From an uncultured Thalassolituus sp. (GTDB lineage Bacteria; Pseudomonadota; Gammaproteobacteria; Pseudomonadales; Oceanobacteraceae), in assembly GCF_950066645.1 (NCBI RefSeq), contig NZ_CATMFB010000009.1:62001-126000 (forward strand): 64,000 bases of DNA. The letters run 5' to 3'. The position numbers and the translations under genes are program-made. Of this stretch, positions 1 to 8,972 are shown piece after piece. Each line of letters begins with the position of its first letter. The first letter of the stretch is position 1. The notes beneath the pieces are model-generated. The model saw only the letters and a program-made list of their open reading frames with translations, ran no database searches and was not told the DNA's origin.

Positions 1-1545
1 GGCATTTATGTACAGCGCTATGCCCCTATGCTGCGGGTCGCTGTACCATACGGTGCCCTGAACTCTGCGCAGGTACGCAAGCTGGCCTATGTCGCCCGCA
101 CCTACGACAAAGGTTATGCGCACTTCTCAACACGTCAGAACGTCCAGTTCAACTGGCCAGAACTGTCGCAATGCCCGCAGATCCTCGCTGATCTTGCTGA
201 AGTTGAGATGCACGCAGTGCAGACCAGTGGTAACTGTATCCGCAACACGACGACTGACGAATACGCCGGTGTCATTGCTGAAGAAGTTGTCGATCCGCGC
301 CCTTACTGCGAAATCATCCGTCAGTGGTCTACTTTCCACCCGGAATTTGCTTTCCTGCCGCGTAAGTTCAAAATTGCGGTTAACTCAGTTCCTGGTGAAG
401 ACCGCGCATCTATCGCGATGCACGACATCGGCATCAATATCGTTAAAAACGATGCTGGCGAGGTTGGCTATCGCGTTCTTGTCGGTGGTGGTCTGGGTCG
501 TACCCCAATTCTGGGCGAAGAAATCTGTGCTTTCCTGCCGGAAGAAGATCTGCTGACCTACCTGGACGCCACCATCCGTGTGTACAACCAGTTTGGTCGC
601 CGTGACAACAAGTACAAAGCCCGCATTAAAATCCTGGTGAAAGCACTGGGTATTGATCGTATGCGTGAGCTGGTTGAAGAAGAGTTCAACCGCATCAAAG
701 AAGGCGAAGGCAAGCTGACTCAGGCTGAGCTTGAGCGAGTTAAGCAATACTTCACCGACCCTGCGTACAAGGCGCTTGAAAATGAGCCCGCGGCACTGGT
801 CGAAGCCCGCAGCGACAATAAAGCGTTTGCCCGCTGGCTGGAGCGCAACGTCCGTGCTCACAAAAAATCCGGGTACGCAGTTGTCACTCTGACCCTGAAA
901 CAGATTGGTACCCCACCGGGTGACGTAACCGCAGAACAACTGGATGCAGTTGCCGACCTCGCGGACGAATACAGCTTCGGTGAGCTGCGCTCTACTCATC
1001 AGCAGAACCTGGTTCTGGCCGATGTTGAACAGGCTGAACTGTTTGCACTGTGGCAGAAACTCAAAGCTCTGGGCATGGCAACCCCCACACTGGGCCTGCT
1101 GACCGATATGATCTGCTGTCCGGGCGGTGATTTCTGTGCACTGGCGAACGCGAAATCGATCCCCGTCGCTGAAGACATTCAGGCGCGCTTCGAAGATCTG
1201 GATTACCTATGGGATCTCGGCGACATCGACCTGAACATTTCCGGCTGCATGAATGCCTGTGGTCACCACCACATTGGTAACATCGGTGTTCTTGGTGTCG
1301 ATAAGAAAGGTGAAGAGTTCTACCAGGTGTCTCTCGGGGGCAACTCTGGTGGCAACAAGGCCGACGACGCCTCATTGGGTAAAATTCTCGGTCCGTCATT
1401 TGCCCGTGATGCGATGCCTGACGTGATCGCTAAGATTCTCGACTTCTATGTTACCAGTCGCCATGAGGGAGAAACCTTCCTTGAGGCATACCGCCGTATT
1501 GGCCACACCCCATTCAAGGAGGCCGTATATGGCAAAGCTGATTAA
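1..1545 (+). CDS. Nitrite/sulfite reductase hemoprotein, 5' end outside window
   Basis: Siroheme and [4Fe-4S] reductase of the CysI/NirA family, which reduces sulfite or nitrite by six electrons in the cytoplasm. The reading frame is open from base 1, so the N-terminus is missing; 514 residues are visible. The two cluster-binding motifs are clear near residues 373-379 (CPGGDFC, Cys-x5-Cys) and 416-420 (GCMNACGH, Cys-x3-Cys), and an N-terminal half-domain with STRQNVQF and SGNCIRNTT motifs is intact. The next gene, a DUF934 protein, overlaps its 3' end, the same pair as PA1838-PA1837 in Pseudomonas, where the reductase serves sulfite assimilation. Sulfite is therefore the likelier substrate; nitrite cannot be excluded. 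Confidence 0.93.
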   Translation, partial: GIYVQRYAPMLRVAVPYGALNSAQVRKLAYVARTYDKGYAHFSTRQNVQFNWPELSQCPQILADLAEVEMHAVQTSGNCIRNTTTDEYAGVIAEEVVDPRPYCEIIRQWSTFHPEFAFLPRKFKIAVNSVPGEDRASIAMHDIGINIVKNDAGEVGYRVLVGGGLGRTPILGEEICAFLPEEDLLTYLDATIRVYNQFGRRDNKYKARIKILVKALGIDRMRELVEEEFNRIKEGEGKLTQAELERVKQYFTDPAYKALENEPAALVEARSDNKAFARWLERNVRAHKKSGYAVVTLTLKQIGTPPGDVTAEQLDAVADLADEYSFGELRSTHQQNLVLADVEQAELFALWQKLKALGMATPTLGLLTDMICCPGGDFCALANAKSIPVAEDIQARFEDLDYLWDLGDIDLNISGCMNACGHHHIGNIGVLGVDKKGEEFYQVSLGGNSGGNKADDASLGKILGPSFARDAMPDVIAKILDFYVTSRHEGETFLEAYRRIGHTPFKEAVYGKAD

Positions 1546-1975
1546 TACCACAGGCCTGATCCAGGACACCGAACTGACCCAGGTGACTCTGAGTGAGTGG
1601 CAGGAAAACTCTGCGTCACTGAAAGGACAGTCACTGGAACTGGTGCTGACCAGCGACCAGACGGCCGATCTCTTCGGTGAAGATGCAGACAACTTCGCCC
1701 GCATCAGCATTGAATTTCCTAAGTTCACTGATGGGCGTGGCTACTCTGCTGCGCGCCTGCTGCGTGAGCGCTATGGCTACAAAGGTGAACTGCGTGCGAT
1801 TGGCGACGTTCTGATCGATCAGCTTTTCTTTATGAAGCGTTGCGGTTTTGACACTTACGCGCTCCGTGAAGATCAGGTTCTCGAGGATGCGATTGCTGCA
1901 TTCTCCACCTTTACTGCTCCTTATCAGAATGACGCGAATGATCAGCGTCCTCTGTTCCGCCGTCGCCTGAACTGA
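1529..1975 (+). CDS. DUF934 family protein, partner of the sulfite/nitrite reductase
   Basis: A 148-residue DUF934 protein. The family has no proven biochemical role but is almost always encoded right after the CysI/NirA-type reductase, so a role in assembly of or electron supply to that enzyme is inferred. The chosen ATG at 1529 is preceded by AAGGAGG at 1516-1522; an in-frame upstream start at 1448 would read deep into the reductase and has no family match. The start lies 17 bases inside the reductase gene, which implies translational coupling. Visible conserved stretches include FPKFTDGRGYSAARLLRER and ELRAIGDVLIDQLFFMKRCG. Confidence 0.9.
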   Translation: MAKLINTTGLIQDTELTQVTLSEWQENSASLKGQSLELVLTSDQTADLFGEDADNFARISIEFPKFTDGRGYSAARLLRERYGYKGELRAIGDVLIDQLFFMKRCGFDTYALREDQVLEDAIAAFSTFTAPYQNDANDQRPLFRRRLN

Positions 1976-1988
1976 TGTTCTGATGGCG

Positions 1989-2033
1989 CAATCCCCTTCT
2001 GTGGCTTACTCTCTAAGCTGGAGTTGGGGATTG
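1989..2033 (+). promoter_or_regulatory. Leader stem-loop sequestering the ribosome-binding site of the KefB-like gene
   Basis: CAATCCCC at 1989-1996 is exactly complementary to GGGGATTG at 2026-2033, and an inner stem GCTTA/TAAGC (2004-2008 with 2014-2018) fills the loop. The 3' arm contains the only purine-rich ribosome-binding sequence before the ATG at 2036. The RNA could therefore hide the start region, or act as a poorly defined terminator after the DUF934 gene, although there is no T-run. This is read from the sequence; regulation is inferred. Confidence 0.4.
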
Positions 2034-2035
2034 TT

Positions 2036-3196
2036 ATGCCGCAGGATATTGTATTTTCTTTCTTTCTGATTTTTGCTGGTGCGCTTGTACTGGCGACCAT
2101 CGCACTTTACACACGTCAGCCTGTCCTGATCGCTTATATCGCTCTCGGCGCCATTGCTGGCCCATTCGGAATGGGTTGGATTGAGCACCCCGACGCCCTC
2201 AATGACATGGCTCACATCGGTATTATTTTCCTGCTATTCCTGCTCGGCCTGGACATGCAGCCCTCGGCCCTGATCGCCGTTCTCAGAAAGGCGACTCTGG
2301 TCGCACTGGCCAGCTCTCTGGTGTTTTTTGCCTGTGGATTCGGCATTACCTCGGCACTGGGGTACAGCCAGACTGATGCCCTGATTGTCGGCCTGGCGCT
2401 GATGTTCTCGAGCACCATCATCGGGCTTAAGCTTCTTCCCACCACGGTGCTGCACCACAAGCACAGTGGCGAGCTTATGGTCGGCCTGTTACTTATTCAG
2501 GATGTTATTGCCATCCTTACACTCATTTTGCTGGGTGTTATGCAAGGTACATCGGACATTCCGGTGTGGCAGCCATTCGTCGCCCTGCCGCTTCTTGTTG
2601 GTGGCTGCTATCTGGTGGTTAAAATGATTCTCCTGCCTCTGATCAGCCGGTTTGACCGCTATCAGGAATACCTCTTCATCATGGCGATAGGCTGGTGCCT
2701 GGCTGTCGCGGAAGGGGCACGGGCGATCGGTCTTTCCGAAGAAATCGGTGCATTCATTGCGGGCGTGACGCTGGCCACCAGCCCGATTGCTCAGTTTATG
2801 GCGATCAGTCTTAAGCCCCTGCGCGATTTTTTTCTGGTGATGTTTTTCTTCACGCTTGGTGCAGGGGTCAACCTGGGGATGTTGGGGGATGTATTACTTG
2901 GCGCCGGACTGCTGGCCGCTGCGGTTCTTATCCTCAAACCCATTACCTTCAGGGTACTTCTGGGGCGCTTCAGCGAGCGTTCTGGACTGGCATGGGATGT
3001 TGGCTTCCGACTCGGCCAGATCAGCGAATTTTCGCTGCTTATCGGTTTTGTTGCGCTGGAAAGTGCCTTACTGAGTGAACGGGCATCACTGCTGATTCAG
3101 GCGACGGCCATCATCACCTTTGTCATATCGAGCTATATCGTCGTGTTTAACTATCCGAACCCGATCGCAGTCAGCGACCGGCTCCGGAGAGATTAG
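2036..3196 (+). CDS. KefB-type monovalent cation:proton antiporter (CPA2), membrane domain only
   Basis: An integral inner-membrane protein of 386 residues with about 12-13 hydrophobic segments, matching the Na+/H+ exchanger domain of the CPA2 family (KefB/KefC/RosB). Typical stretches are GIIFLLFLLGLDM, ALMFSSTIIGLKLLP and GEIGAFIAGVTLA-like SEEIGAFIAGVTLATSP. It ends right after the transport domain: the cytoplasmic TrkA-N/RCK domain of KefB and KefC (about 600 residues) is absent, so control by glutathione adducts or nucleotides through that domain is not expected here. ATG at 2036 is preferred; an in-frame TTG at 2024 is possible. It is likely to exchange K+ or Na+ for H+. Transcribed alone, convergent with the next gene. 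Confidence 0.88.
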   Translation: MPQDIVFSFFLIFAGALVLATIALYTRQPVLIAYIALGAIAGPFGMGWIEHPDALNDMAHIGIIFLLFLLGLDMQPSALIAVLRKATLVALASSLVFFACGFGITSALGYSQTDALIVGLALMFSSTIIGLKLLPTTVLHHKHSGELMVGLLLIQDVIAILTLILLGVMQGTSDIPVWQPFVALPLLVGGCYLVVKMILLPLISRFDRYQEYLFIMAIGWCLAVAEGARAIGLSEEIGAFIAGVTLATSPIAQFMAISLKPLRDFFLVMFFFTLGAGVNLGMLGDVLLGAGLLAAAVLILKPITFRVLLGRFSERSGLAWDVGFRLGQISEFSLLIGFVALESALLSERASLLIQATAIITFVISSYIVVFNYPNPIAVSDRLRRD

Positions 3197-3201
3197 AAAC
3201 G

Positions 3202-4194
3202 TCAGGCCTTATTGAGGTCCAGACGGTACCGACCAACGCCCTGTCCTATAAGAACAGCGGCCAGTACATCAGCGAGGCCTGAACGACCAATCTCGGTCGT
3301 CATGTGGGACAGCGACCCGAGTTTCCATTCGTTAGCAGCACGATTCAATACTGCCTGCTTGTCCACGAGTGGTATTTCGACAGAATCAACACCCAGCAAG
3401 CTGATGCCCCGCAGAATAAACGGAAAAACGCTGGCTTCGACTTTAATGCCAGCAATCATGCCGCAGGTAGTCACCGCACCTTCAGGCATCAGTTGCGGAA
3501 TGATCGCAGACACCATATCACCGCCCACGGTGTCGACTGCCGCCTGATACAGGGGCTTGGCCATGGCTTTGCCTTTCGCTGCAAGCACGGTCTCACGATC
3601 GACGATTTTTGCCGCACCCAACTCAGTCAGCCAGTCAGATTTTTCTGGCTTGCCCGACAATGCAACCACCTGATAACCGAGCTTCGCCAACAGAGCGACG
3701 GCAACAGACCCCACCCCGCCGGTAGCTCCGGTGACGAGCACAGGGCCGCGATCAGGACTGATACCCGCACGTTCCAGCTTCAGAACACTCAAAGCGGCGG
3801 TAAATCCTGCGGTACCCCACGCCATGGACTCAGACAGCGTCAGCCCCGCAGGAAGAGTCAGAACCCAGGAGGCCGGCACGCGGATTCTCTGTCCGTAACC
3901 GCCTTCGGTATTCATGCCGAGGTCGTAGCCGAAAACGACCACTTCCTGCCCGGCCTTAAATGCGGGGTCAGAGCTTTCGATGACGACACCCGCAGCATCG
4001 ATGCCGGGGGTATGAGGAAACTCTTTAGTCACACCACGGTTGCCGCTCGCTGACAAAGCATCCTTGTAATTGACCGAAGAAAACTGAACGTCTATCAGTA
4101 CATCCCCTGCTGGCAGATCGCTTTCTTCTCTCTCAACCCAGGCGGCTGTTGTACTCTTGCCGGACTCTTCAACCCGGTATGCCAGAAAACTCAT
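3202..4194 (-). CDS. acuI: AcuI/YhdH-family acryloyl-CoA reductase (NADPH)
   Basis: A 330-residue zinc-free medium-chain dehydrogenase of the YhdH/YhfP type. The GroES-like N-terminal half carries SSVNYKDALSASG and FPHTPGIDAAGVV; the Rossmann half shows VTGATGGVGSVAVALLAKLG, and the family signature SLLGVDSVEIP lies near residue 270. Known members reduce acryloyl-CoA to propanoyl-CoA and detoxify acrylate arising from 3-hydroxypropionate or dimethylsulfoniopropionate. No DMSP lyase or other acrylate gene is in the window, so its physiological substrate is inferred from the family. It is followed by the sohB gene upstream on the same strand with an 11-base gap, so the two are probably cotranscribed. 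Confidence 0.88.
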   Translation of the reverse strand: MSFLAYRVEESGKSTTAAWVEREESDLPAGDVLIDVQFSSVNYKDALSASGNRGVTKEFPHTPGIDAAGVVIESSDPAFKAGQEVVVFGYDLGMNTEGGYGQRIRVPASWVLTLPAGLTLSESMAWGTAGFTAALSVLKLERAGISPDRGPVLVTGATGGVGSVAVALLAKLGYQVVALSGKPEKSDWLTELGAAKIVDRETVLAAKGKAMAKPLYQAAVDTVGGDMVSAIIPQLMPEGAVTTCGMIAGIKVEASVFPFILRGISLLGVDSVEIPLVDKQAVLNRAANEWKLGSLSHMTTEIGRSGLADVLAAVLIGQGVGRYRLDLNKA

Positions 4195-4205
4195 AATTCC
4201 TCCCG

Positions 4206-5264
4206 TTAGCCTTTGCTCTGCATCTGATTGTGAAACACGGTCAACAAACGTGTGGCAGCGCGTTCAAAACCTGCCTGCACGGCAAGCCCAAGGCGCTCCT
4301 GCAGCGTTTTCCGGTATTCGTAACTCACGGTGTAGACATCCGCTTTATCACACGCAGAGACAAGATAGTCGTCACTCGTACCCACCTCGTCTATCAGACG
4401 ATGGTCAATGGCCTGACTGCCGTACCAGATATCACCCGTGGCGACCGCTTCAATGTCGACCCGGGGGCGGAACTGGCGAACGTGATTTTTGAAAAGATCA
4501 TGGGTGTCTTCGAGGTCAGACTGAAACTTCTCACGGGCCTTATCGGTATTTTCCCCAAACATAGTAACCGTGCGCTTGTATTCACCCGCCGTGAACAATT
4601 CAAAATCGACGTCGTTTTTCTTCAACAGGCGATTGAAGTTGGGTAGCTGAGCAACTACGCCGATGGAACCAATGATGGCAAAGGGAGCTGCCACCAGACG
4701 ATCTGCGATACAGGCCATCATATAACCACCACTTGCGGCAACATGATCAATGCAGACGGTCAACTGAATGCCTTTGTCGCGGATACGCTTGAGTTGAGAG
4801 GATGCGAACCCATAGGAATGTACCATTCCCCCGCCACTTTCGAGCCTGACAACGACCTCATCGTCTTTGCCTGCCATGGTCAGTACCGCGGTTATTTCAC
4901 GGCGCAGCAGTTCGGTATCGCTGGCGCGGATATCGCCATTGAAATCCAGAACAAACAGGCGTTTGCGCGGCTGAACTTCAGGCCGGGTCGCTTCTTTCTT
5001 CTCCTGCTTGGCTTTCACCTTTTCTTCTTTGCGGCGCTGTTTTTCCAGCGCTTTAAGTTCAGCCTCTGTGCTCAATGCGTTCTGAAGCTGCTCTTTGTGA
5101 TCTTCCAGCTCTTCGTTCAGCTTGCGGATCTTCAGTTCACCTTCTGAGGTATCCCGACGCTGGCGCGAACCAATCGCGACCATACCGCCCACAACTATAA
5201 GTACAGCAACCACCAGGGTGGCCACTTTCAACAGGAAACTGCCGTAATCCGCCAGAAACTCCAC
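4206..5264 (-). CDS. sohB: SohB-type inner-membrane serine protease (S49)
   Basis: A 352-residue signal-peptide-peptidase-like protease. Residues 9-31 form one membrane segment, followed by a charged coiled-coil stretch (about 43-95) rich in Lys and Glu, then the S49 protease fold. The nucleophile is the serine in AASGGYMMA (about S178) and the general base the lysine in AGEYKRTVTMFGE (about K230), the Ser-Lys dyad of SppA/SohB. It probably cleaves small membrane or periplasmic peptides. The length matches E. coli SohB (349 residues). It is divergent from the SCP2 gene across a 248-base intergenic region. Confidence 0.92.
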   Translation of the reverse strand: MEFLADYGSFLLKVATLVVAVLIVVGGMVAIGSRQRRDTSEGELKIRKLNEELEDHKEQLQNALSTEAELKALEKQRRKEEKVKAKQEKKEATRPEVQPRKRLFVLDFNGDIRASDTELLRREITAVLTMAGKDDEVVVRLESGGGMVHSYGFASSQLKRIRDKGIQLTVCIDHVAASGGYMMACIADRLVAAPFAIIGSIGVVAQLPNFNRLLKKNDVDFELFTAGEYKRTVTMFGENTDKAREKFQSDLEDTHDLFKNHVRQFRPRVDIEAVATGDIWYGSQAIDHRLIDEVGTSDDYLVSACDKADVYTVSYEYRKTLQERLGLAVQAGFERAATRLLTVFHNQMQSKG

Positions 5265-5392
5265 GAAATTTTTCCTTTATCCGGTTCTTTTAATGAGGTC
5301 GTCCAGCATAACGGAACCACGGGGCGGAGCAAGCGCAATCCCACATACAACCTGACAGGTGGGCGATTTTCAAACAATCGTTCGAAATTTCG

Positions 5393-5449
5393 TTGACACC
5401 TCAGGACCTGAAACATACAGTTGACGCAGTCTTTTGAGACGTTTATCTG
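5393..5449 (+). promoter_or_regulatory. Tandem sigma-70-like promoters for the SCP2 gene
   Basis: Two overlapping candidates read toward the SCP2 gene: TTGACA at 5393-5398 with TACAGT at 5416-5421 (17-base spacer), and TTGACG at 5421-5426 with TATCTG at 5444-5449 (17-base spacer). The -35 boxes are strong and the -10 boxes moderate. The start codon is about 65 bases further on. Prediction from motif match only. Confidence 0.45.
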
Positions 5450-5512
5450 TGCTGGCATGACGACATGTGTCGCCAGCTCGTCAACTAAGTAAGCAAACTG
5501 AAGGATATCTTT

Positions 5513-5827
5513 ATGTCATCTGCTGCTGAATTCATCGAACAAATGAAGTCAAAGTTTAACCCTGCTGCTGCTGAGGGTCTGGATCTGGTATTCCAGTTCA
5601 ACATCGAAGATGCTGACACTTACCACTTGATCGTTAAAGACGGTAGCTGTGAAGTTGTTGCTGGCGAAGCTGCAGATCCTAACGTAACTCTGATCATGAA
5701 CAGCGAAACCCTGCAGGGTATCGTGTCTGGCGACCTGGACGGCATGATGGCGTTTATGTCTGGTCAGCTGCGCGTTGAAGGTGACATGATGCTGGCAACT
5801 AAGCTGGGCGAACTCTTCCCTGCTTAA
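5513..5827 (+). CDS. SCP2 sterol-binding-domain lipid carrier protein
   Basis: A 104-residue stand-alone SCP2 domain. This small alpha/beta fold has a hydrophobic tunnel that binds fatty acyl or other lipid ligands. The family core is visible: LDLVFQFNIEDADTYHL, EVVAGEAADPNVTLIM and the C-terminal GQLRVEGDMMLATKLGELF. Bacterial stand-alone members are thought to carry acyl-CoAs or similar lipids in the cytoplasm, but none has a firm role. The start ATG follows AAGGA at 5501-5505. Codon choice looks highly optimised (GGT, CTG, AAC, GAA), and with the strong -35 boxes suggests high expression. A terminator follows immediately. Confidence 0.9.
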   Translation: MSSAAEFIEQMKSKFNPAAAEGLDLVFQFNIEDADTYHLIVKDGSCEVVAGEAADPNVTLIMNSETLQGIVSGDLDGMMAFMSGQLRVEGDMMLATKLGELFPA

Positions 5828-5838
5828 TATGCATCGCA

Positions 5839-5868
5839 CAAAAAAAGCGGCCAATGGCCGCTTTTTTT
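5839..5868. terminator. Bidirectional intrinsic terminator between SCP2 gene and 5882-6523 gene
   Basis: AAAAAAGCGGCC-AAT-GGCCGCTTTTTTT: a perfect 6-bp GC stem with a 3-base loop, flanked by A-run and T-run. It can stop transcription from both sides, serving the convergent genes at 5513-5827 and 5882-6523. Confidence 0.9.
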
Positions 5869-5881
5869 ATGTCTCTCTGTA

Positions 5882-6523
5882 TTACCACTGCCCCGCAACC
5901 GCATCTTCTGCCGCATCATTGACAGGACGCGCCACCAACCCCCTGGCTGAACGGGTGACGCTGTACACAGCGCCATTGGTCAATGGCATATAGACCGCGC
6001 TGCCGAAATCAGCATCCAACCACAGATCAAAGTCACGCAACCAACTCCAGACATCGAAGCCCCGGGAGTCCGCAAGTGAATACACGGTTCTCTTGCCTGT
6101 TCGTTCCTGTTCCAGTGACAGATAACGGCCCGAGAGCCGATCGAGGCGGTACAGAGGTTCTGCGCCCAGTGACGTCAGCGGGCCACTCCACACCAACATA
6201 CGGACATCCAGCTGCCACTGGTCGCCATTAATCACGTAGCGGGATTCGCCGCCTTCCGGATCAACAAGCGTCAGGTCATATTCCTGATCCGACAGCTTGT
6301 AGATGGTAACCGTGGTGAGGGGATGTTCCTGCGCCAGACTGCGGTATGACCACAGGTCCCAGGTAATAAACGCCAGCCAGACAGCGACCGCCAGCATGAT
6401 AAAACCGGAAGTCCCGCGTACCCATTGCGCAAACCAGCCTTTGTGGCGCCAGAACAGAGCAACCACAACAAGGGCAATAATAATCGCGAGTGACAGACCA
6501 AACGTCAGGCTAGCCTGCAGCAT
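5882..6523 (-). CDS. Two-segment membrane protein of unknown function
   Basis: A 213-residue protein with two N-terminal membrane segments (about residues 5-24 and 38-58) and a soluble C-terminal domain of about 150 residues, probably periplasmic. The soluble part is rich in Tyr, Trp and Asp (RYVINGDQWQLDVRMLVW, SRGFDVWSWLRDFDLWLDAD). Similar proteins in Pseudomonas-like genomes are often loosely named cation/multidrug efflux pump, but nothing here supports transport. Its start lies 14 bases inside the 3' end of the fimL gene, so the two form an operon and it may take part in the same surface or motility function. I do not recognise a characterised homologue. Confidence 0.8.
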   Translation of the reverse strand: MLQASLTFGLSLAIIIALVVVALFWRHKGWFAQWVRGTSGFIMLAVAVWLAFITWDLWSYRSLAQEHPLTTVTIYKLSDQEYDLTLVDPEGGESRYVINGDQWQLDVRMLVWSGPLTSLGAEPLYRLDRLSGRYLSLEQERTGKRTVYSLADSRGFDVWSWLRDFDLWLDADFGSAVYMPLTNGAVYSVTRSARGLVARPVNDAAEDAVAGQW

Positions 6524-8150
6524 ATCCTTCTCTCAATTGAGCCATACTTTCCTCCGCCATCTTCAGCGCATCGCGTCCGCCTGCAGATGGATTATCGTAG
6601 GTATCCATGTAGTACTCGATTGCTGTAACAGCATCGGCGAAGGCATCCAGATCCTTCTCAAGCGGTGTTGTATGAGTTTCGACAACATTCCGCACCATAA
6701 AATCCTCAAGATCAAGGAGCAGTTCACGCAGCTCTGGTTTTTCCAGGAATACCACCGCGCCACTGACATCGTGAAGACTTTTGGACACATTCTTAACGTG
6801 CAGTTTATCGTTGGTATCAACGTATGATGCGACCGAACGCTTCACCATAATGAGCGCACTGACGGATTCCGCAATCACGGATATCGTGGCTTCTCTCAAC
6901 GTGACAGGATCAACGAGTTTTTCATCCACCAACCGGTTACTCTGCGTCAGCGCATGGACATCCTGTTCAATCCGGATGATGTCATCCGCCAGCAGATTAA
7001 TTTCTGAGTTTCCTTCGCGCAGATGACGGATAACAGCATCGGCACGCATCGAGCTTTCATTCATATCAACCATCAGAAGCGTATCCGAAATACGCTCCAT
7101 CCGTTCGATCAGGTCTTCTTTCGTCGTCGCAAAGTCAGGGTTCCGCTGACTGCGGTCGATTAGATCTTTCAGAGCATCGATCTCATCCTGAAGCGCACGG
7201 GCAAACGACAGGAGCGCAGATTGATCCGGGCCACCCAGATTCTGTCGCGAACGTGCCAGAGCACGTTCAGTGACATGCCCCTGAATATGGTAACTCGCCT
7301 GCAGTGCTTTCAGGCCATCGGTTTCTGGTTCTGCCAGAGCAACCAGATACAGAAGTTCTTTCAGTAGCCAGTCTGGCGCTTTCTGCTGCAGGGACTGCCC
7401 GGAGGTTTCCTGCAGTTTACGGATCATGCGATCCAGCTGACCAACCAGCACGATTCGCTGCGGGGTCAGCTCAAAACTTTCCTGCCCGAGCGCGGTTACC
7501 GCATTCAATGCCAGATCCCAGAACGACCATGATGGGGTCCCCCGGCTGGCGACCTCTACGCGCGACAGTGCTCGCACGAGCACCTGCACTGGGCCATGTC
7601 GCCCGGCACTTCGTATCATCCCCAGCAAACCAAGCTGCACCATCTGGCGGACTTTACGGAACGCCAGTGGCTTACCTGCGACAGCTGCAGGCGCCTCCAC
7701 CTTCGGGCGAAGATTGTTAACGAAGAAGTATCCCTCAGGGAGCGGCTTTTCCTGCCGCTCGCGTCGCACCAGGTTGATAGTAGGAACGAGAAGAGAGGGT
7801 GCAACGGCCTGACCGCTGAGCACAAACTCGATGTAGCGCTTTATATAGATAATCGCCTGCGTACAGACATCCAGCAGAGAGGGAGACATTCCTTCATTGA
7901 GAGTTCGACGGACAGTTTCGGTCAGTTCTTCACACAGACGTTCACCCGCGCGGAAGTCCATCATTTTGAAGGTGCCACGCAACTGGCGTATTTCTTCCAG
8001 AAAAGCCCGCAGGTTTTCCAGGTCCCCATCGCCGGAATAATTATCCAGTTGCACTGCAGCATGGTCGAGTGCGTGATCAATTTCACCACGCACTACGTGC
8101 AGAGAAGCTGCAAACTGGGAGAGTTCACTTCCTGTTGTCAAAGGTGTCAC
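6510..8150 (-). CDS. fimL: FimL-like regulator of type IV pili (pseudo-Hpt protein)
   Basis: A 546-residue, mostly helical protein resembling FimL and the N-terminal part of the chemotaxis-like kinase ChpA. It has repeated Hpt-type helical bundles (for example RAFLEEIRQLRGTFKMMDFRA with FLEEIRQLRG at about residues 50-60) but no clear phosphoryl-accepting histidine motif HxxKG. In Pseudomonas, FimL acts at the cell pole to promote cAMP production by CyaB and thereby type IV pilus assembly and twitching. The assignment rests on length, sequence character and position: in P. aeruginosa fimL (PA1822) is close to dnaQ, rnhA and mltD, as here. No pilus or adenylate cyclase gene lies in the window. 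Confidence 0.8.
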   Translation of the reverse strand: MTPLTTGSELSQFAASLHVVRGEIDHALDHAAVQLDNYSGDGDLENLRAFLEEIRQLRGTFKMMDFRAGERLCEELTETVRRTLNEGMSPSLLDVCTQAIIYIKRYIEFVLSGQAVAPSLLVPTINLVRRERQEKPLPEGYFFVNNLRPKVEAPAAVAGKPLAFRKVRQMVQLGLLGMIRSAGRHGPVQVLVRALSRVEVASRGTPSWSFWDLALNAVTALGQESFELTPQRIVLVGQLDRMIRKLQETSGQSLQQKAPDWLLKELLYLVALAEPETDGLKALQASYHIQGHVTERALARSRQNLGGPDQSALLSFARALQDEIDALKDLIDRSQRNPDFATTKEDLIERMERISDTLLMVDMNESSMRADAVIRHLREGNSEINLLADDIIRIEQDVHALTQSNRLVDEKLVDPVTLREATISVIAESVSALIMVKRSVASYVDTNDKLHVKNVSKSLHDVSGAVVFLEKPELRELLLDLEDFMVRNVVETHTTPLEKDLDAFADAVTAIEYYMDTYDNPSAGGRDALKMAEESMAQLREGYAAG

Positions 8151-8264
8151 CGTCTATCGTTATTGTTCTGAGTCGCGATTCATTCTACTGACTGTAATAC
8201 GAAATCGCGACGCGTTTTCTGCGTCAATTCACATTTCAGCAATAGTTGTTTATCAATTACCGCG

Positions 8265-8972
8265 CTATGCCAACGGTTTACGCCAGAGAGCCCCCTCGCT
8301 CTTCTTATCTATCAGATCCAGAAACGCCTCATGCGCAGTAACCTCGTCTGCGCTGGCGCGGATCACTTTTAGATTACTGGCTTCAACCTGAACATCACCA
8401 AGATCAAGCTCAACTTCACCGTCTTCTGAATCGCTCTCATCAGCCAGCGCAAGATCTGTCTGGCCGCCCGTCATGATCAGATAAACATCAGCAAGGATCT
8501 CCGAGTCGAGCAATGCCCCGTGAAGTTCCCGGTGGCTGTTATCAATACCATAACGTTTACACAGTGCATCAAGACTGTTTCTGGCACCCGGGTGCATATC
8601 CCTGGCCAGCAGCAGGGTGTCCAGAACACCACAGAAATCGCGCGTTGGAGAAAGATTCAGGCGTGAGAACTCTGCGTCCATCATGCCGACGTCAAACGCC
8701 GCGTTATGAATCACAAGTTCGGCACCCGAGATAAAATTCCGGAAATCATCAGCAATCTGAGCGAACACGGGCGCGCCCTGCTCCTCCAGCCACTCATTGG
8801 TAATGCCGTGAACCTCTGCGGCTTCTTCATCAATCGGGCGCTGCGGATTAACGTAGACATGGTAATGCCGACCCGTGAGCTTACGCTCAATCACTTCCAC
8901 ACACCCGATTTCAATAATCCGGTGCCCTTCACCGATACCCGTTGTTTCGGTATCCAGTACCACCTGTCTCAT
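8265..8972 (-). CDS. dnaQ: DNA polymerase III epsilon subunit, 3'-5' proofreading exonuclease
   Basis: A 235-residue DnaQ. The DEDDh active site is complete: Asp7 and Glu9 in LDTETTG, the Asp in [10 protein letters not shown], and His and Asp in [17 protein letters not shown]. It removes mismatched 3' nucleotides within the replicative core with DnaE and HolE. After about residue 180 there is an acidic linker ([16 protein letters not shown]) leading to the C-terminal segment that binds the polymerase subunit. Its ATG overlaps the stop of rnhA (ATGA), and the pair rnhA-dnaQ is shared with most gammaproteobacteria, where they are often divergent in enterics but co-directional here as in Pseudomonas. 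Confidence 0.97.
   Translation of the reverse strand: MRQVVLDTETTGIGEGHRIIEIGCVEVIERKLTGRHYHVYVNPQRPIDEEAAEVHGITNEWLEEQGAPVFAQIADDFRNFISGAELVIHNAAFDVGMMDAEFSRLNLSPTRDFCGVLDTLLLARDMHPGARNSLDALCKRYGIDNSHRELHGALLDSEILADVYLIMTGGQTDLALADESDSEDGEVELDLGDVQVEASNLKVIRASADEVTAHEAFLDLIDKKSEGALWRKPLA

Noticed and set aside
3304-4053. 249-codon plus-strand open frame opposite the AcuI/YhdH gene
   Set aside because: Antisense shadow; composition rich in His, Arg and Gln as expected from the reverse of a high-GC coding strand.
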